A DNA stretch of 15,988 bases from an uncultured Bacteroidota bacterium (lineage in GTDB: Bacteria; Bacteroidota; Bacteroidia; UKL13-3): assembly GCA_903888395.1 (NCBI GenBank), contig CAISTO010000091.1:1-15988 (forward strand), given 5' to 3'. The notes under the pieces were generated by a model. The model ran no database searches and was not told where the DNA came from. It worked only from the letters and a program-made list of their open reading frames with translations. Shown here piece after piece: positions 1-7,175 of the stretch. How positions within the stretch are numbered: the first letter of the stretch is position 1; each line of letters starts with the position of its first letter. A program made the translations under genes and the position numbers.

Positions 1-2
1 AT

Positions 3-221
3 TTGCCGAAGGCTAAAAACCATCAAATATATTTTGATTACGGAACTGAAACGCTTGATGCCATGTATGAACCATACCAATTTGAAGTGGATAAAATAAT
101 GGCAAATAAAGGTTATTCAAACAAAAATTGGATGACTAAGAAGTTTGAAGGAGAAAATCATTCAGAAATTGCTTGGAGAAAAAGAGTAAGAATTCCATTG
201 GAATTTTTATTAAGAAAATAG
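3..221 (+). CDS. Alpha/beta-hydrolase esterase, C-terminal fragment
   Basis: This is the last ~72 codons of a gene whose start lies left of the window; position 3 is only the first complete codon, so the TTG there should not be read as a start. The visible part reads FDYGTETLD near the front and GENHSEIAWRKRV near the end, followed by a hydrophobic PLEFLL tail. This pattern is typical of the C-terminal part of putative esterases of the enterochelin-esterase/IroE-like type (Pfam Esterase), where the histidine of the Ser-Asp-His triad sits in such an NHSE/W motif. The likely catalytic His is about 19 residues before the end. The substrate cannot be told. The family call is fairly safe, the exact role is not. 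Confidence 0.7.
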   Translation: MPKAKNHQIYFDYGTETLDAMYEPYQFEVDKIMANKGYSNKNWMTKKFEGENHSEIAWRKRVRIPLEFLLRK

Positions 222-242
222 TTGAGGCTGTTAACAAATAAA

Positions 243-264
243 ATTTACTGAATTATTGGTAAAT
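243..264 (+). other. Weak hairpin between esterase and GreA-like gene
   Basis: ATTTAC (243-248) and GTAAAT (259-264) are perfect inverted repeats around a 10-nt spacer, 21 nt after the esterase stop. A poly-A rather than poly-T stretch follows, so it is a poor intrinsic terminator for the + strand. It could simply be chance in AT-rich DNA. Confidence 0.2.
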
Positions 265-285
265 GAAAATAAAAAATAAAAAAAA

Positions 286-735
286 TTGATCAACAAAAAA
301 GAACTTTTTGAGCATTGTAAAAATATGCTTTTACAACGAATAGCCGATGGTGAAAAAGCCATGTTAGATGCGCAAGAAGCAGCCAATTCGGAAGAAAAAA
401 GCAGCATGGGCGATAAGTATGAAACTGGCAGAGCCATGAGTCAATTGGCCAGAGACATGAGTGCTAAACAAGTATTTGAAAACAAGCAAGAACTTGGATT
501 TTTATTGAAATTAGAAAATATAACTACTACAAAAACAATTGTTCAAGGAAGCATTGTATTGGCTAATGATAAAATTTTTTATATAGCAGTTGGATTGGGC
601 GTTATCAATTTAAACGAAATAAGCGTAACTGTTCTTTCACCAAAAGCACCTTTAGCACAATTAATGTTAGGCAAAAAAGCAAATGATCAATTTGAATTAA
701 ACAAAAAAGTTTTTTTAATAAGTGCTATTTTATAA
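286..735 (+). CDS. GreA/GreB-like small protein
   Basis: A 149-residue protein with an N-terminal helical, likely coiled-coil part (about residues 1-75) containing the hallmark GDKYETGRAM (42-51), and a C-terminal part (about 85-149) ending with LSPKAPLAQLMLGKKANDQF. The latter closely matches the FKBP-like C-terminal domain of GreA/GreB (SPxSPLGxALLGKKxGD). GreA/GreB enter the RNA polymerase secondary channel and stimulate transcript cleavage. Whether this short Bacteroidota family does the same is inference. Databases often label such proteins '3-oxoacyl-ACP synthase', which the sequence does not support. The start is TTG at 286; the only nearby upstream ATG (263) is in another frame and stops at 287-289. 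The gene converges on msrB with 11 nt between stop codons. Confidence 0.75.
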   Translation: MINKKELFEHCKNMLLQRIADGEKAMLDAQEAANSEEKSSMGDKYETGRAMSQLARDMSAKQVFENKQELGFLLKLENITTTKTIVQGSIVLANDKIFYIAVGLGVINLNEISVTVLSPKAPLAQLMLGKKANDQFELNKKVFLISAIL

Positions 736-746
736 ATTTTTTACAT

Positions 747-1307
747 TTATTTTTTCTTTAAAAAATCCAACGCCACACCGTTTACACAATAGCGTAAGCC
801 TGTTGGTTTTGGGCCGTCATCAAATACATGTCCTAAATGTCCACCGCATTTTGCACACATAATTTCTACGCGTTGCATTCCAAATGCTTTGTCTATGGAA
901 GTAATGATTTTAGTGCTGTCTAATGCTTCAAAAAAACTTGGCCAGCCACAACCTGCATCAAACTTACTTTCACTTTTAAAAAGTTCATTGCCGCAGGCAA
1001 CACAAGAATAAGTACCACCGTCATAATGTTCCTCCCACTTACTTGTAAAAGGGCGTTCCGTTCCTTTTTGGCGCAATACATCATATTGTTCTGGAGTTAA
1101 TTGAGCTTTCCACTCCGAATCGGTTTTATTTACTTTAGTTGAATCGTCATTCATTTGATTATTGTTGTTTAATAATGCGTTGTCTGATAGTTTGATTTCC
1201 GCATTGTAATTGCAAGATGTAAATGCCATTTGGCAATAAATCAAGCTCGTTAATAGTAATAACCTGCTTACCTTGATTAATGTTTTTTGATAATTTAAAT
1301 ACTTCAT
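747..1307 (-). CDS. msrB: Methionine-(R)-sulfoxide reductase, possible lipoprotein
   Basis: MsrB reduces methionine-R-sulfoxide in proteins back to methionine. The domain covers about residues 62-183. Two zinc-binding CxxC pairs are visible (C102/C105 and C151/C154), as are the GCGWPSFF motif (C120, the usual recycling-cysteine position) and the catalytic cysteine C174 in RYCVN. The longest frame starts at 1307 and gives a credible lipoprotein signal: lysine/arginine-rich start, LLLLTSLIY core, FTSC lipobox with lipid-bearing C32, then an Asn-rich linker. However, codons 1-50 overlap the 3' end of the endonuclease gene in another frame. An internal ATG (codon 52, 1154-1152) lies 4 nt past the endonuclease stop and would give a 135-residue cytoplasmic enzyme. 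No promoter is seen just upstream, so expression probably depends on the endonuclease transcript. Family certain, start uncertain. Confidence 0.92.
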   Translation of the reverse strand: MKYLNYQKTLIKVSRLLLLTSLIYCQMAFTSCNYNAEIKLSDNALLNNNNQMNDDSTKVNKTDSEWKAQLTPEQYDVLRQKGTERPFTSKWEEHYDGGTYSCVACGNELFKSESKFDAGCGWPSFFEALDSTKIITSIDKAFGMQRVEIMCAKCGGHLGHVFDDGPKPTGLRYCVNGVALDFLKKK

Positions 1308-3273
1308 TTCCTAAAATGTTTTTAATAGTAATAATGCTTAAATTTTCTTGTTGCGATACAACATAAACTCCTATTTGATTAATAAATGGATTTGGAGAAA
1401 TTTGAAATGACATAGCCAATTCCTGAATATTCCCAATTCCAGTATGATCAATTGCAATACTATCGATATTACTGTAACTATAAGAACTATCAAGTCCAAT
1501 TTGTTTCAATCGGTAATAAAATTTTACTTTTACATTACTTATAAAAGGCAAACTATCGGTATATGAATAATTTGTTGGCAACACACTGTTTCCAATACTT
1601 TTTACCGAACCCCTATTTTGCCAATTATTGGTATCATTCACTGAACGTACAATTTCAAATTGATCATTATTTCTTTCACATTCAGTTTTCCAAGTAATTG
1701 AACTTGTTTTTGAATCAATTAATTGAGCAGCAAATGAAACTAAATTTACCTGTTTTAAACTAAAACTTCCAACAGCTGGAGTGGAAAAATATTGTGCCGT
1801 TTTCTGATAGCCATTGAATTCAAAAATGGCAAAATAATAAATTGTAGTTGCGTTGCAATTAGTAATATTCATAGTACTTCCCATTCCGTTATAAACAACA
1901 TAATTTCCTTCGCCTAATTGATCGCCAACACCTAAAACCGAATTGGCTAAATATTCAAAACTATCCAATGGAATTTCGTCAACTGGAGCATTGGCTTTTA
2001 CCAAAACTATTCGCCTATTTCCGTTACCACTATGCCATTTTAAATTAAATGTTATTGGCGTAATACTAGGCAATTCAACTTTTATATTATTAGAAACAAT
2101 GATTGGTTTATTTGGACAATTTCCACCCCAAATTCTTTGCACAAATTGCGGACTATCAATATAAGGGTTTCGGTTTTGCTGGTAACTATAAATAGCATTG
2201 TTTCTATTTATTTCCTTTGAACTAATTGGATCTTGGTTATGCCATTTCACCATCAAATCTATTACCCATTGGTCGTATACAGGAAAAGAATTACCTGCTA
2301 AAATTTCATTGGCATTGCCATTATTTTGCCAACCAGCAATTAAATTTTCGTAGCGAGTAGCCATATAAAAATAGGTTCTTGCTAAGTCGCCTTTGTATTC
2401 GTCAATAGGTTCAAAAACAGTTCCTGAATAACCAGGAAAGGTATTCGCGCCTAATTTTCCACCTTGCAAAGAAGTAAAAATTGCGCTTGAAACTTCGCCA
2501 TAAGGATAATTATTTCTTTCCCCATTTACTTTTCCATCAGTTGGATAAATGTGAAACATATCGCTCACCATTGGCGAAGCACTTCCAAACCAACTTTGCG
2601 GAAAACTATGTTCGCGGTTATAGCAATCACTTTCTTTTGAATAACTACCACACTGATTGGTTCCAAATGTAAAATCGTAGGGAGTTACTCCACAAATATT
2701 AGTAGAATAAATATCCCAAACTTTTCCATTATAAAAATTATCGGTGGTACTATAGGTATTCCACAAACCACTATAAGAAGAAACTGAATGTCCAGAAATT
2801 TTATTATACAAGGCTGTTTTTAATTCAGCTCCACTTAAATCAGTTGTTGAACTATAATAGTTACCGTTTGCAACAGGAATATTCCAATTGGTTGAAACTC
2901 CACTTACAGCTATGTTTATATCATTTGCACCAATGCTTTTTACGTTAATAGTTCCACTTACATTTCCAATTACAGATGGCGATAATCTTACAAAAACTGT
3001 AGTATTTGTTAATATTCCACTATCAATATTTAATAAAATTGGATTGCTTGTATATTGACTTACACAATTAGTAGCTATTTCAAAAGAAGCAATTGGTGTA
3101 ATTATTACCTCGTTGGTTAAACCGCTTCCACTAATGGTAAATTTTTGGGCAGCTGTTGCCAAATTAATAACACAATTACCAAAACTTGGCAATGAAGAAA
3201 CGCTGCAAGTAAGAGTTTGAGCAAATAAATAAGAGGGAGCAATGACAAACATTGCTAAAATGAATCTTTTCAA
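1159..3273 (-). CDS. Secreted endonuclease I family nuclease with T9SS sorting domain
   Basis: A 704-residue exported nuclease. Order: signal peptide (1-19, ending LFAQ), an Ig-like beta-sandwich domain (about 24-126), the endonuclease I domain (about 137-384), an FN3-like stretch (about 400-488), a second beta domain (about 508-608), and a T9SS C-terminal sorting domain (about 623-704, starting at ISPNPF). Nuclease motifs include YNREHSFPQSWF (218-229), with E221-H222 the likely metal-site/general-base pair as in Vvn/EndA, then FHIYPTDGKVNGERNN (240-255), and WHNQDP with KEINRNNAIY (344-362). Members cut DNA or RNA non-specifically, so a role in extracellular nucleic-acid breakdown or nutrient scavenging is likely. 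The start is TTG (3273-3271), chosen because it supplies the Lys-Arg n-region of the signal peptide; the first in-frame ATG (M8) would lose it. Its 3' end overlaps the longest msrB frame. Confidence 0.93.
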   Translation of the reverse strand: MKRFILAMFVIAPSYLFAQTLTCSVSSLPSFGNCVINLATAAQKFTISGSGLTNEVIITPIASFEIATNCVSQYTSNPILLNIDSGILTNTTVFVRLSPSVIGNVSGTINVKSIGANDINIAVSGVSTNWNIPVANGNYYSSTTDLSGAELKTALYNKISGHSVSSYSGLWNTYSTTDNFYNGKVWDIYSTNICGVTPYDFTFGTNQCGSYSKESDCYNREHSFPQSWFGSASPMVSDMFHIYPTDGKVNGERNNYPYGEVSSAIFTSLQGGKLGANTFPGYSGTVFEPIDEYKGDLARTYFYMATRYENLIAGWQNNGNANEILAGNSFPVYDQWVIDLMVKWHNQDPISSKEINRNNAIYSYQQNRNPYIDSPQFVQRIWGGNCPNKPIIVSNNIKVELPSITPITFNLKWHSGNGNRRIVLVKANAPVDEIPLDSFEYLANSVLGVGDQLGEGNYVVYNGMGSTMNITNCNATTIYYFAIFEFNGYQKTAQYFSTPAVGSFSLKQVNLVSFAAQLIDSKTSSITWKTECERNNDQFEIVRSVNDTNNWQNRGSVKSIGNSVLPTNYSYTDSLPFISNVKVKFYYRLKQIGLDSSYSYSNIDSIAIDHTGIGNIQELAMSFQISPNPFINQIGVYVVSQQENLSIITIKNILGNEVFKLSKNINQGKQVITINELDLLPNGIYILQLQCGNQTIRQRIIKQQ

Positions 3274-3293
3274 ATTTTCAAATAATAAGAATA

Positions 3294-3301
3294 CAAAGGT
3301 A
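3294..3301 (-). promoter_or_regulatory. Candidate -7 element for the endonuclease gene
   Basis: On the minus strand this reads TACCTTTG, a perfect match to the Bacteroidota TAnnTTTG element, 20 nt upstream of the TTG start, so the leader would be about 13 nt. No TTTG is present at the expected -33 distance, so this is moderate to weak support. Confidence 0.3.
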
Positions 3302-3340
3302 TTGACTAATCAGTATAAAATGGTGGTATTGTTTTAATAA

Positions 3341-4795
3341 TTATTCTCCCCTAATTTTATACTTCAACTCCTGAAGTTTAGTTTCAAAATAATTGGATTC
3401 GCGTAACTTAAACCAAGTTGGTTTATGATAAAACTTTGGATTCAAAAAAACGTTCACATAAACTGCTCCATTTTCATAACTATTGCCATACCAATTATTA
3501 GTTAAATAATCGCGCTGAGGTTTAGTAAATTCAGCATTTACATTTGATTGCAATAGGGCAGGAATGGTATCTAAATTCAAGTCATTTAAGGAAGAAATTT
3601 TCAACCCTTTCTCCCCATTTAAATAACGAATAGCCGCACTAGAACTGATGGGTGCGTAGGAATAAAATGAAACACTGTCAAAGTCGGTTTTTACTTGTTG
3701 CTCAAGCTTAAAAAAGTTGCGGTATTGGAGGTTTGTATCAGCAATTACTTTACCTGGATAATACATAAAATTGCCAAAAAGCAAACTTGTAAATACCATT
3801 CCAATGACCCATTTTACATTTTTTTGATTGCATGCATGGAGCAACAAAATAATAAGCATAAACTGACTGATCATAAAATAACGGTGACCAATGGTATTGT
3901 ATAAAAAAACTGCCATGCAAATGCTATTTACCACTAAAATGATGAGGCTATAAATTAATAATTCTTTGTTCAGTTTTTGCTTAAAAGCAAAATAAGCAAG
4001 CAAAACATAAACCGTTAACATGCCATTATCAACTAATCGCCAAATAATTAAAAAAATACTTTGAATAAATTGACTGGCTCCTTTTATGTTATTATGCTCA
4101 GTATAATTAGGTGATAAAAAAGCCCAACCAAAATGGTTTTGATGTACATATAACCAAATTATTAAAGTAGAAATTGCCGGCAAAAAAAGAAGTAATCCAT
4201 TGGTAATAAAAGTTGAAAAGGTATTTTTATTTTGATATGCTTGATAACAATAAATGATGCCAAAAGCCAATAGGAAAAAGTTAGCTTGTAAATGTGTTAA
4301 TTCCATGAGCACACTGCACAATACAAAAGCTTTTACATTGTTTTTTATTAAATAATAAAAGCACAATAACACCAATAAATAGAACAAAGGTGTATTTAAT
4401 AACAATGCTTGTTGTGCTACAAAAATGGAATACATTCCAGCCAATAAAGTGGCAATATTTGCTTTGGTTTCATGGGTATAAATCAATGCAATTTTGCGAG
4501 TAACAGCTAAAATAAAGAAACAAATTATTAAAATAACTGCGTGACTCACCCAAAGTGATTTTCCTAAAACAAACCAAATACAAGCCAATAAATAAGGAAA
4601 CAATGTTGGATGACCAGGGTCAAAATTAGCCGGATACCAAATGGTTTTTAAATTGTTTTCGTAAATATTCAAAGCTGCTCTAGCTGAAGAGGTAACAGCA
4701 TCACCATGAAAAGGATCGTTTTTTACAATGAAAAACAACACCAATTGCAAAGCAGCAATCAGAAATAAAATATATTTGTTAAAAAATTTCTCCAT
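3341..4795 (-). CDS. GT-C-type membrane glycosyltransferase (GT39/ArnT-like)
   Basis: A 484-residue polytopic membrane protein. A first membrane helix (about 8-25) is followed by an extracytoplasmic loop with DPFHGDA (27-33) and FDPGHPTLFPYLL (58-70), then many hydrophobic segments to about residue 340 and a soluble C-terminal part (about 345-484). An acidic residue in the first loop followed by a GHP-P-type motif is the layout of GT-C glycosyltransferases such as PMT/GT39 and ArnT. These move a sugar from a polyprenyl-phosphate donor on the outer face of the inner membrane. Donor and acceptor cannot be read from the sequence. The start ATG (4795) is followed by MEKFFNKYIL, a normal membrane-protein start. 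It lies divergent to another GT-C-like gene 47 nt away and upstream of the endonuclease gene on the same strand. Confidence 0.7.
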   Translation of the reverse strand: MEKFFNKYILFLIAALQLVLFFIVKNDPFHGDAVTSSARAALNIYENNLKTIWYPANFDPGHPTLFPYLLACIWFVLGKSLWVSHAVILIICFFILAVTRKIALIYTHETKANIATLLAGMYSIFVAQQALLLNTPLFYLLVLLCFYYLIKNNVKAFVLCSVLMELTHLQANFFLLAFGIIYCYQAYQNKNTFSTFITNGLLLFLPAISTLIIWLYVHQNHFGWAFLSPNYTEHNNIKGASQFIQSIFLIIWRLVDNGMLTVYVLLAYFAFKQKLNKELLIYSLIILVVNSICMAVFLYNTIGHRYFMISQFMLIILLLHACNQKNVKWVIGMVFTSLLFGNFMYYPGKVIADTNLQYRNFFKLEQQVKTDFDSVSFYSYAPISSSAAIRYLNGEKGLKISSLNDLNLDTIPALLQSNVNAEFTKPQRDYLTNNWYGNSYENGAVYVNVFLNPKFYHKPTWFKLRESNYFETKLQELKYKIRGE

Positions 4796-4809
4796 TTAAT
4801 TTTTACTAT

Positions 4810-4841
4810 CAATTATAACCTGTAAAACAATAATTTCGCAA
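4810..4841 (-). promoter_or_regulatory. Candidate promoter for the leftward GT-C gene
   Basis: On the minus strand, TTG (4841-4839) lies 21 nt upstream of TATAATTG (4817-4810), one mismatch from TAnnTTTG. It sits in the 47-nt gap between the two divergent membrane-protein genes, 14 nt before the ATG. A rightward TAATTTCG (4831-4838) overlaps it and is only 4 nt before the GTG of the + gene. Both are sequence matches only. Confidence 0.3.
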
Positions 4842-4842
4842 G

Positions 4843-6165
4843 GTGATAAAAACACTACAACAATATAAAAATTTAAGCATATTTATTGTTGCTATTCATT
4901 TAGTTTACTTTTTAATAGCAATTTTCTTTGGTGGAATTTTCACCATTGATTCACCAGGATATTTATTTCAAGCCAATAATTTGGTGCAATTTCATAGCGT
5001 TTATGCAGGTGATTATACCATCAAATTACTACCTGATTATTTTGCCTTTCGTCCGCCTTTGTATGCAGGTTTTATAATCGTTTGCAAGTTTTTTGTCAAT
5101 TCAAATTACAGTGTTTTATTCATTCAAAATGTATTGGCAATTATTATGTTGTTTTACGTTCTTCATTGGCTCGTACAATTAGAAGTAAAAGCTAAAATAC
5201 TAAATATAATTATTCCAATTTATTTGGTGTTTTATCCAGCACATTTTGTGTATGCCAATACCATAATGAGCGATACTATTTTTGAAGTATTCACTTTTGC
5301 CTTGTTTTACCAAACTTATCGCTTTTATCAATCACCAAATTTAAAAAAAGCTTTGTTCATTGGCTTTATTATAACGCTTTCGTTACTCACTAAACCAGTA
5401 AGTATATTAATTGGTTTATTGGTTTGTATGGTGTTATTATTTGTAAAAAATTACAATAAAATTTACATCGCTTATGCTTTAATATTGCCTCTCATTGCCT
5501 ATTTAAGTTTTGGCTTTGCAGTAAAAAAAGAAACAGGATATTTTCAATTTACCAGTATGAAATCGTTTGTAGCTGTTAGGTGTTTGGTTAAATATTCCGC
5601 TTCCAATGCGTATGGAGCAGATTATGCCGATAGCCTTTGTACTGCAATGGTTAATGGTGCAGATGCGCAAGTTTCCATTGCCAAAAGATTTGAATATTTA
5701 GATAGCTCTTGTAATACATTTATTTTAAATCATAAGCTGGCATTTTTAAAAGTTTATACCAAAGGATGTATCACTTTTTTGTTTGATCCTGGCCGATATG
5801 ATTTGTATAAATTATTCAATGCCAATGACGACAATGCACTTGGCATGTATCAAACTTTACAGCAATTTGGAATAAAAGCCATGCTAAAATTTTTGTTTGG
5901 ATTAAACTTTTTAGGATTAATTGCATTGGCATTTTTAGCTTTTTGGAATGTCCTTGTTGTTATTGTATTTATACTTTTTTTACTCAAAACAAATTATTCT
6001 ATTATACTTAAAATATTGATAACAGTTTTTGTGTTTTATTTCTTGTTAACTACTGGTGTATTGGGCGTTTCACGATACAGAGTTCATATTTTCCCAATGA
6101 TGTTAATGGCATTTGTATTATGGGCAAACCAATCTAAATTAATTAAAAAATATTTACATGATTAA
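4843..6165 (+). CDS. GT-C-like membrane protein, putative glycosyltransferase
   Basis: A 440-residue protein with about ten hydrophobic segments. The first (about 11-31) leads into a loop with TIDSPGY (34-40) and FRPPLYAGF (69-77). The last segments include SRYRVHIFPMMLMAFVLW, which resembles the C-terminal R-Y-R-x-x-x-x-P motif of GT39/PMT-like inner-membrane glycosyltransferases. A role in transferring sugars from a lipid carrier is therefore likely, with unknown specificity. The start is GTG at 4843; an in-frame TAA at 4831-4833 leaves no ATG upstream, and later starts would remove the first helix. The gene overlaps the next one by 8 nt (6158-6165), which suggests translational coupling with the PLP enzyme, an unexpected partner. 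It diverges from another GT-C gene. Confidence 0.65.
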   Translation: MIKTLQQYKNLSIFIVAIHLVYFLIAIFFGGIFTIDSPGYLFQANNLVQFHSVYAGDYTIKLLPDYFAFRPPLYAGFIIVCKFFVNSNYSVLFIQNVLAIIMLFYVLHWLVQLEVKAKILNIIIPIYLVFYPAHFVYANTIMSDTIFEVFTFALFYQTYRFYQSPNLKKALFIGFIITLSLLTKPVSILIGLLVCMVLLFVKNYNKIYIAYALILPLIAYLSFGFAVKKETGYFQFTSMKSFVAVRCLVKYSASNAYGADYADSLCTAMVNGADAQVSIAKRFEYLDSSCNTFILNHKLAFLKVYTKGCITFLFDPGRYDLYKLFNANDDNALGMYQTLQQFGIKAMLKFLFGLNFLGLIALAFLAFWNVLVVIVFILFLLKTNYSIILKILITVFVFYFLLTTGVLGVSRYRVHIFPMMLMAFVLWANQSKLIKKYLHD

Positions 6166-7027
6166 CATAAACTCTCCTGTTGAGCAACTGCATTTTGATT
6201 TATTTGAACAGAAAAAAATTCAAGTATTTTTAAAACGCGATGACTTGATACATCCTTTTATAAGTGGCAACAAATGGCGCAAACTAAAATACACTTTGCA
6301 AGATGCAGTAAAAAAAAACAAAACACATTTGGTAAGTTTTGGTGGAGCTTACAGCAATCATTTAAACGCATTGGCTTGTGCTTCCGCAACATTTGGTTTT
6401 AAAGCCACCGCTTTTGTAAGAGGTGAAACAGTTTCAAATCAAATGTTGGCATTGAATAAATTATGGGGAATGGAGCTGATTTTTGTAGATAGAACTGCTT
6501 ATAAAAACAAATCAGAACTGTTCGACAAACACTTTTCAAATGATGAAAAAGCTTACTTTATAGATGAAGGTGGAGCAGGACCATTTGGCGCAAAAGGTTG
6601 CGAAGAAATTGTAACAGAATTAACCGAAACATACGATAAAATATTTTGTGCTGTAGGCACAGCAACTACTTTGCAAGGAATTGCGCAAGCCATCAAAAAC
6701 AATGGATTACAAACTAAAGCAGAAGGCATTTGTGTGCTAAAAGGTGCAGAGGAAATTGATGCACACTTGAAAGCAAATGGATTGGAAGATTACTATAAAA
6801 TTCATCACCAATTTCATGAAGGTGGATATGCAAAAACCAATCCTGAATTATTTGATTTTATCAAACTATTTGCGAGCAAAACAGGCATTTTATTAGACCA
6901 AGTTTATACAGCAAAAATGATGAAGGCAGTTTTTACATTAGCCGAACAAGATTATTTTGAACCAAACTCTAAAATTATTTGCGTTCATACCGGAGGATTA
7001 TTGGGATTATTGGGTGTTTTGAAGTAA
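6158..7027 (+). CDS. PLP-dependent enzyme, ACC deaminase/D-cysteine desulfhydrase family
   Basis: A 289-residue fold-type II PLP enzyme (tryptophan synthase beta superfamily). SGNKWRKLKY (36-45) matches the GNKxRKLEY motif of ACC deaminase and identifies K39 as the PLP lysine. GGAYSNH (62-68) carries S66 at the position of the ACC deaminase nucleophile. A glycine-rich phosphate-binding VGTATT lies at 166-171, and HTGGLLG (277-283) forms the C-terminal active-site end. Family members deaminate 1-aminocyclopropane-1-carboxylate or break D-cysteine into pyruvate, H2S and ammonia. At 289 residues it is shorter than canonical ACC deaminases (about 340), so D-cysteine desulfhydrase or another amino-acid lyase activity is at least as likely. 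The start ATG overlaps the upstream membrane-protein stop in ATGATTAA. Confidence 0.85.
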   Translation: MININSPVEQLHFDLFEQKKIQVFLKRDDLIHPFISGNKWRKLKYTLQDAVKKNKTHLVSFGGAYSNHLNALACASATFGFKATAFVRGETVSNQMLALNKLWGMELIFVDRTAYKNKSELFDKHFSNDEKAYFIDEGGAGPFGAKGCEEIVTELTETYDKIFCAVGTATTLQGIAQAIKNNGLQTKAEGICVLKGAEEIDAHLKANGLEDYYKIHHQFHEGGYAKTNPELFDFIKLFASKTGILLDQVYTAKMMKAVFTLAEQDYFEPNSKIICVHTGGLLGLLGVLK

Positions 7028-7050
7028 GGGAATATTTATTAATAGATAAC

Positions 7051-7077
7051 TTATTTTCAAATCAAAAATGAAAATAA
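7051..7077. other. 9-bp inverted repeat after the PLP gene
   Basis: TTATTTTCA (7051-7059) and TGAAAATAA (7069-7077) are a perfect inverted repeat with a 9-nt spacer, 23 nt after the PLP-enzyme stop. A T-run (7084-7088) follows shortly afterwards, so it could be a weak terminator. It also sits where the -33 region of the BRO gene would be, so an operator is an alternative. Confidence 0.35.
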
Positions 7078-7081
7078 AAGG

Positions 7082-7089
7082 TATTTTTG
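7082..7089 (+). promoter_or_regulatory. Candidate -7 element for the BRO-family gene
   Basis: TATTTTTG matches TAnnTTTG perfectly. The transcript would start near 7096, giving an ~80-nt leader that contains the 7104-7124 dyad. No TTTG is seen at the -33 position, where the other inverted repeat lies instead. Confidence 0.3.
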
Positions 7090-7103
7090 AATATAATTTT
7101 TAC

Positions 7104-7124
7104 CTAGAGACAAATTGTCCCTAG
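7104..7124. promoter_or_regulatory. 21-bp near-perfect dyad, candidate operator
   Basis: CTAGAGACAA (7104-7113) and TTGTCCCTAG (7115-7124) are inverted repeats around a single central A, with one mismatch per arm pair (9 of 10 matched). Flanking TA at 7101-7102 and 7126-7127 extend the symmetry. It lies just downstream of the candidate -7 element and 52 nt before the BRO ATG. The size and symmetry suit a dimeric repressor. Whether the BRO protein or another regulator binds it is not known. Confidence 0.45.
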
Positions 7125-7175
7125 ATAGAAATGTTATCAAATAAAATAGCATATTGAAAACAATCAAACATAATC

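Noticed and set aside
231..437. 68-codon minus-strand ORF
   Set aside because: Antisense shadow of the GreA-like gene, which has clear family motifs.
286..735. Label '3-oxoacyl-ACP synthase'
   Set aside because: At 149 residues it lacks any ketosynthase motif; the C-terminal part matches GreA/GreB.
1943..2672. Two plus-strand ORFs (1943-2164, 2481-2672)
   Set aside because: Antisense to the endonuclease gene, no recognisable domains.
3695..3904. 69-codon plus-strand ORF
   Set aside because: Antisense to the leftward GT-C gene; no coding signals.
3341..7027. Polysaccharide or O-antigen biosynthesis cluster
   Set aside because: Only two GT-C proteins are present; no nucleotide-sugar enzymes, flippase, polymerase or GT-A/GT-B transferases adjoin them.
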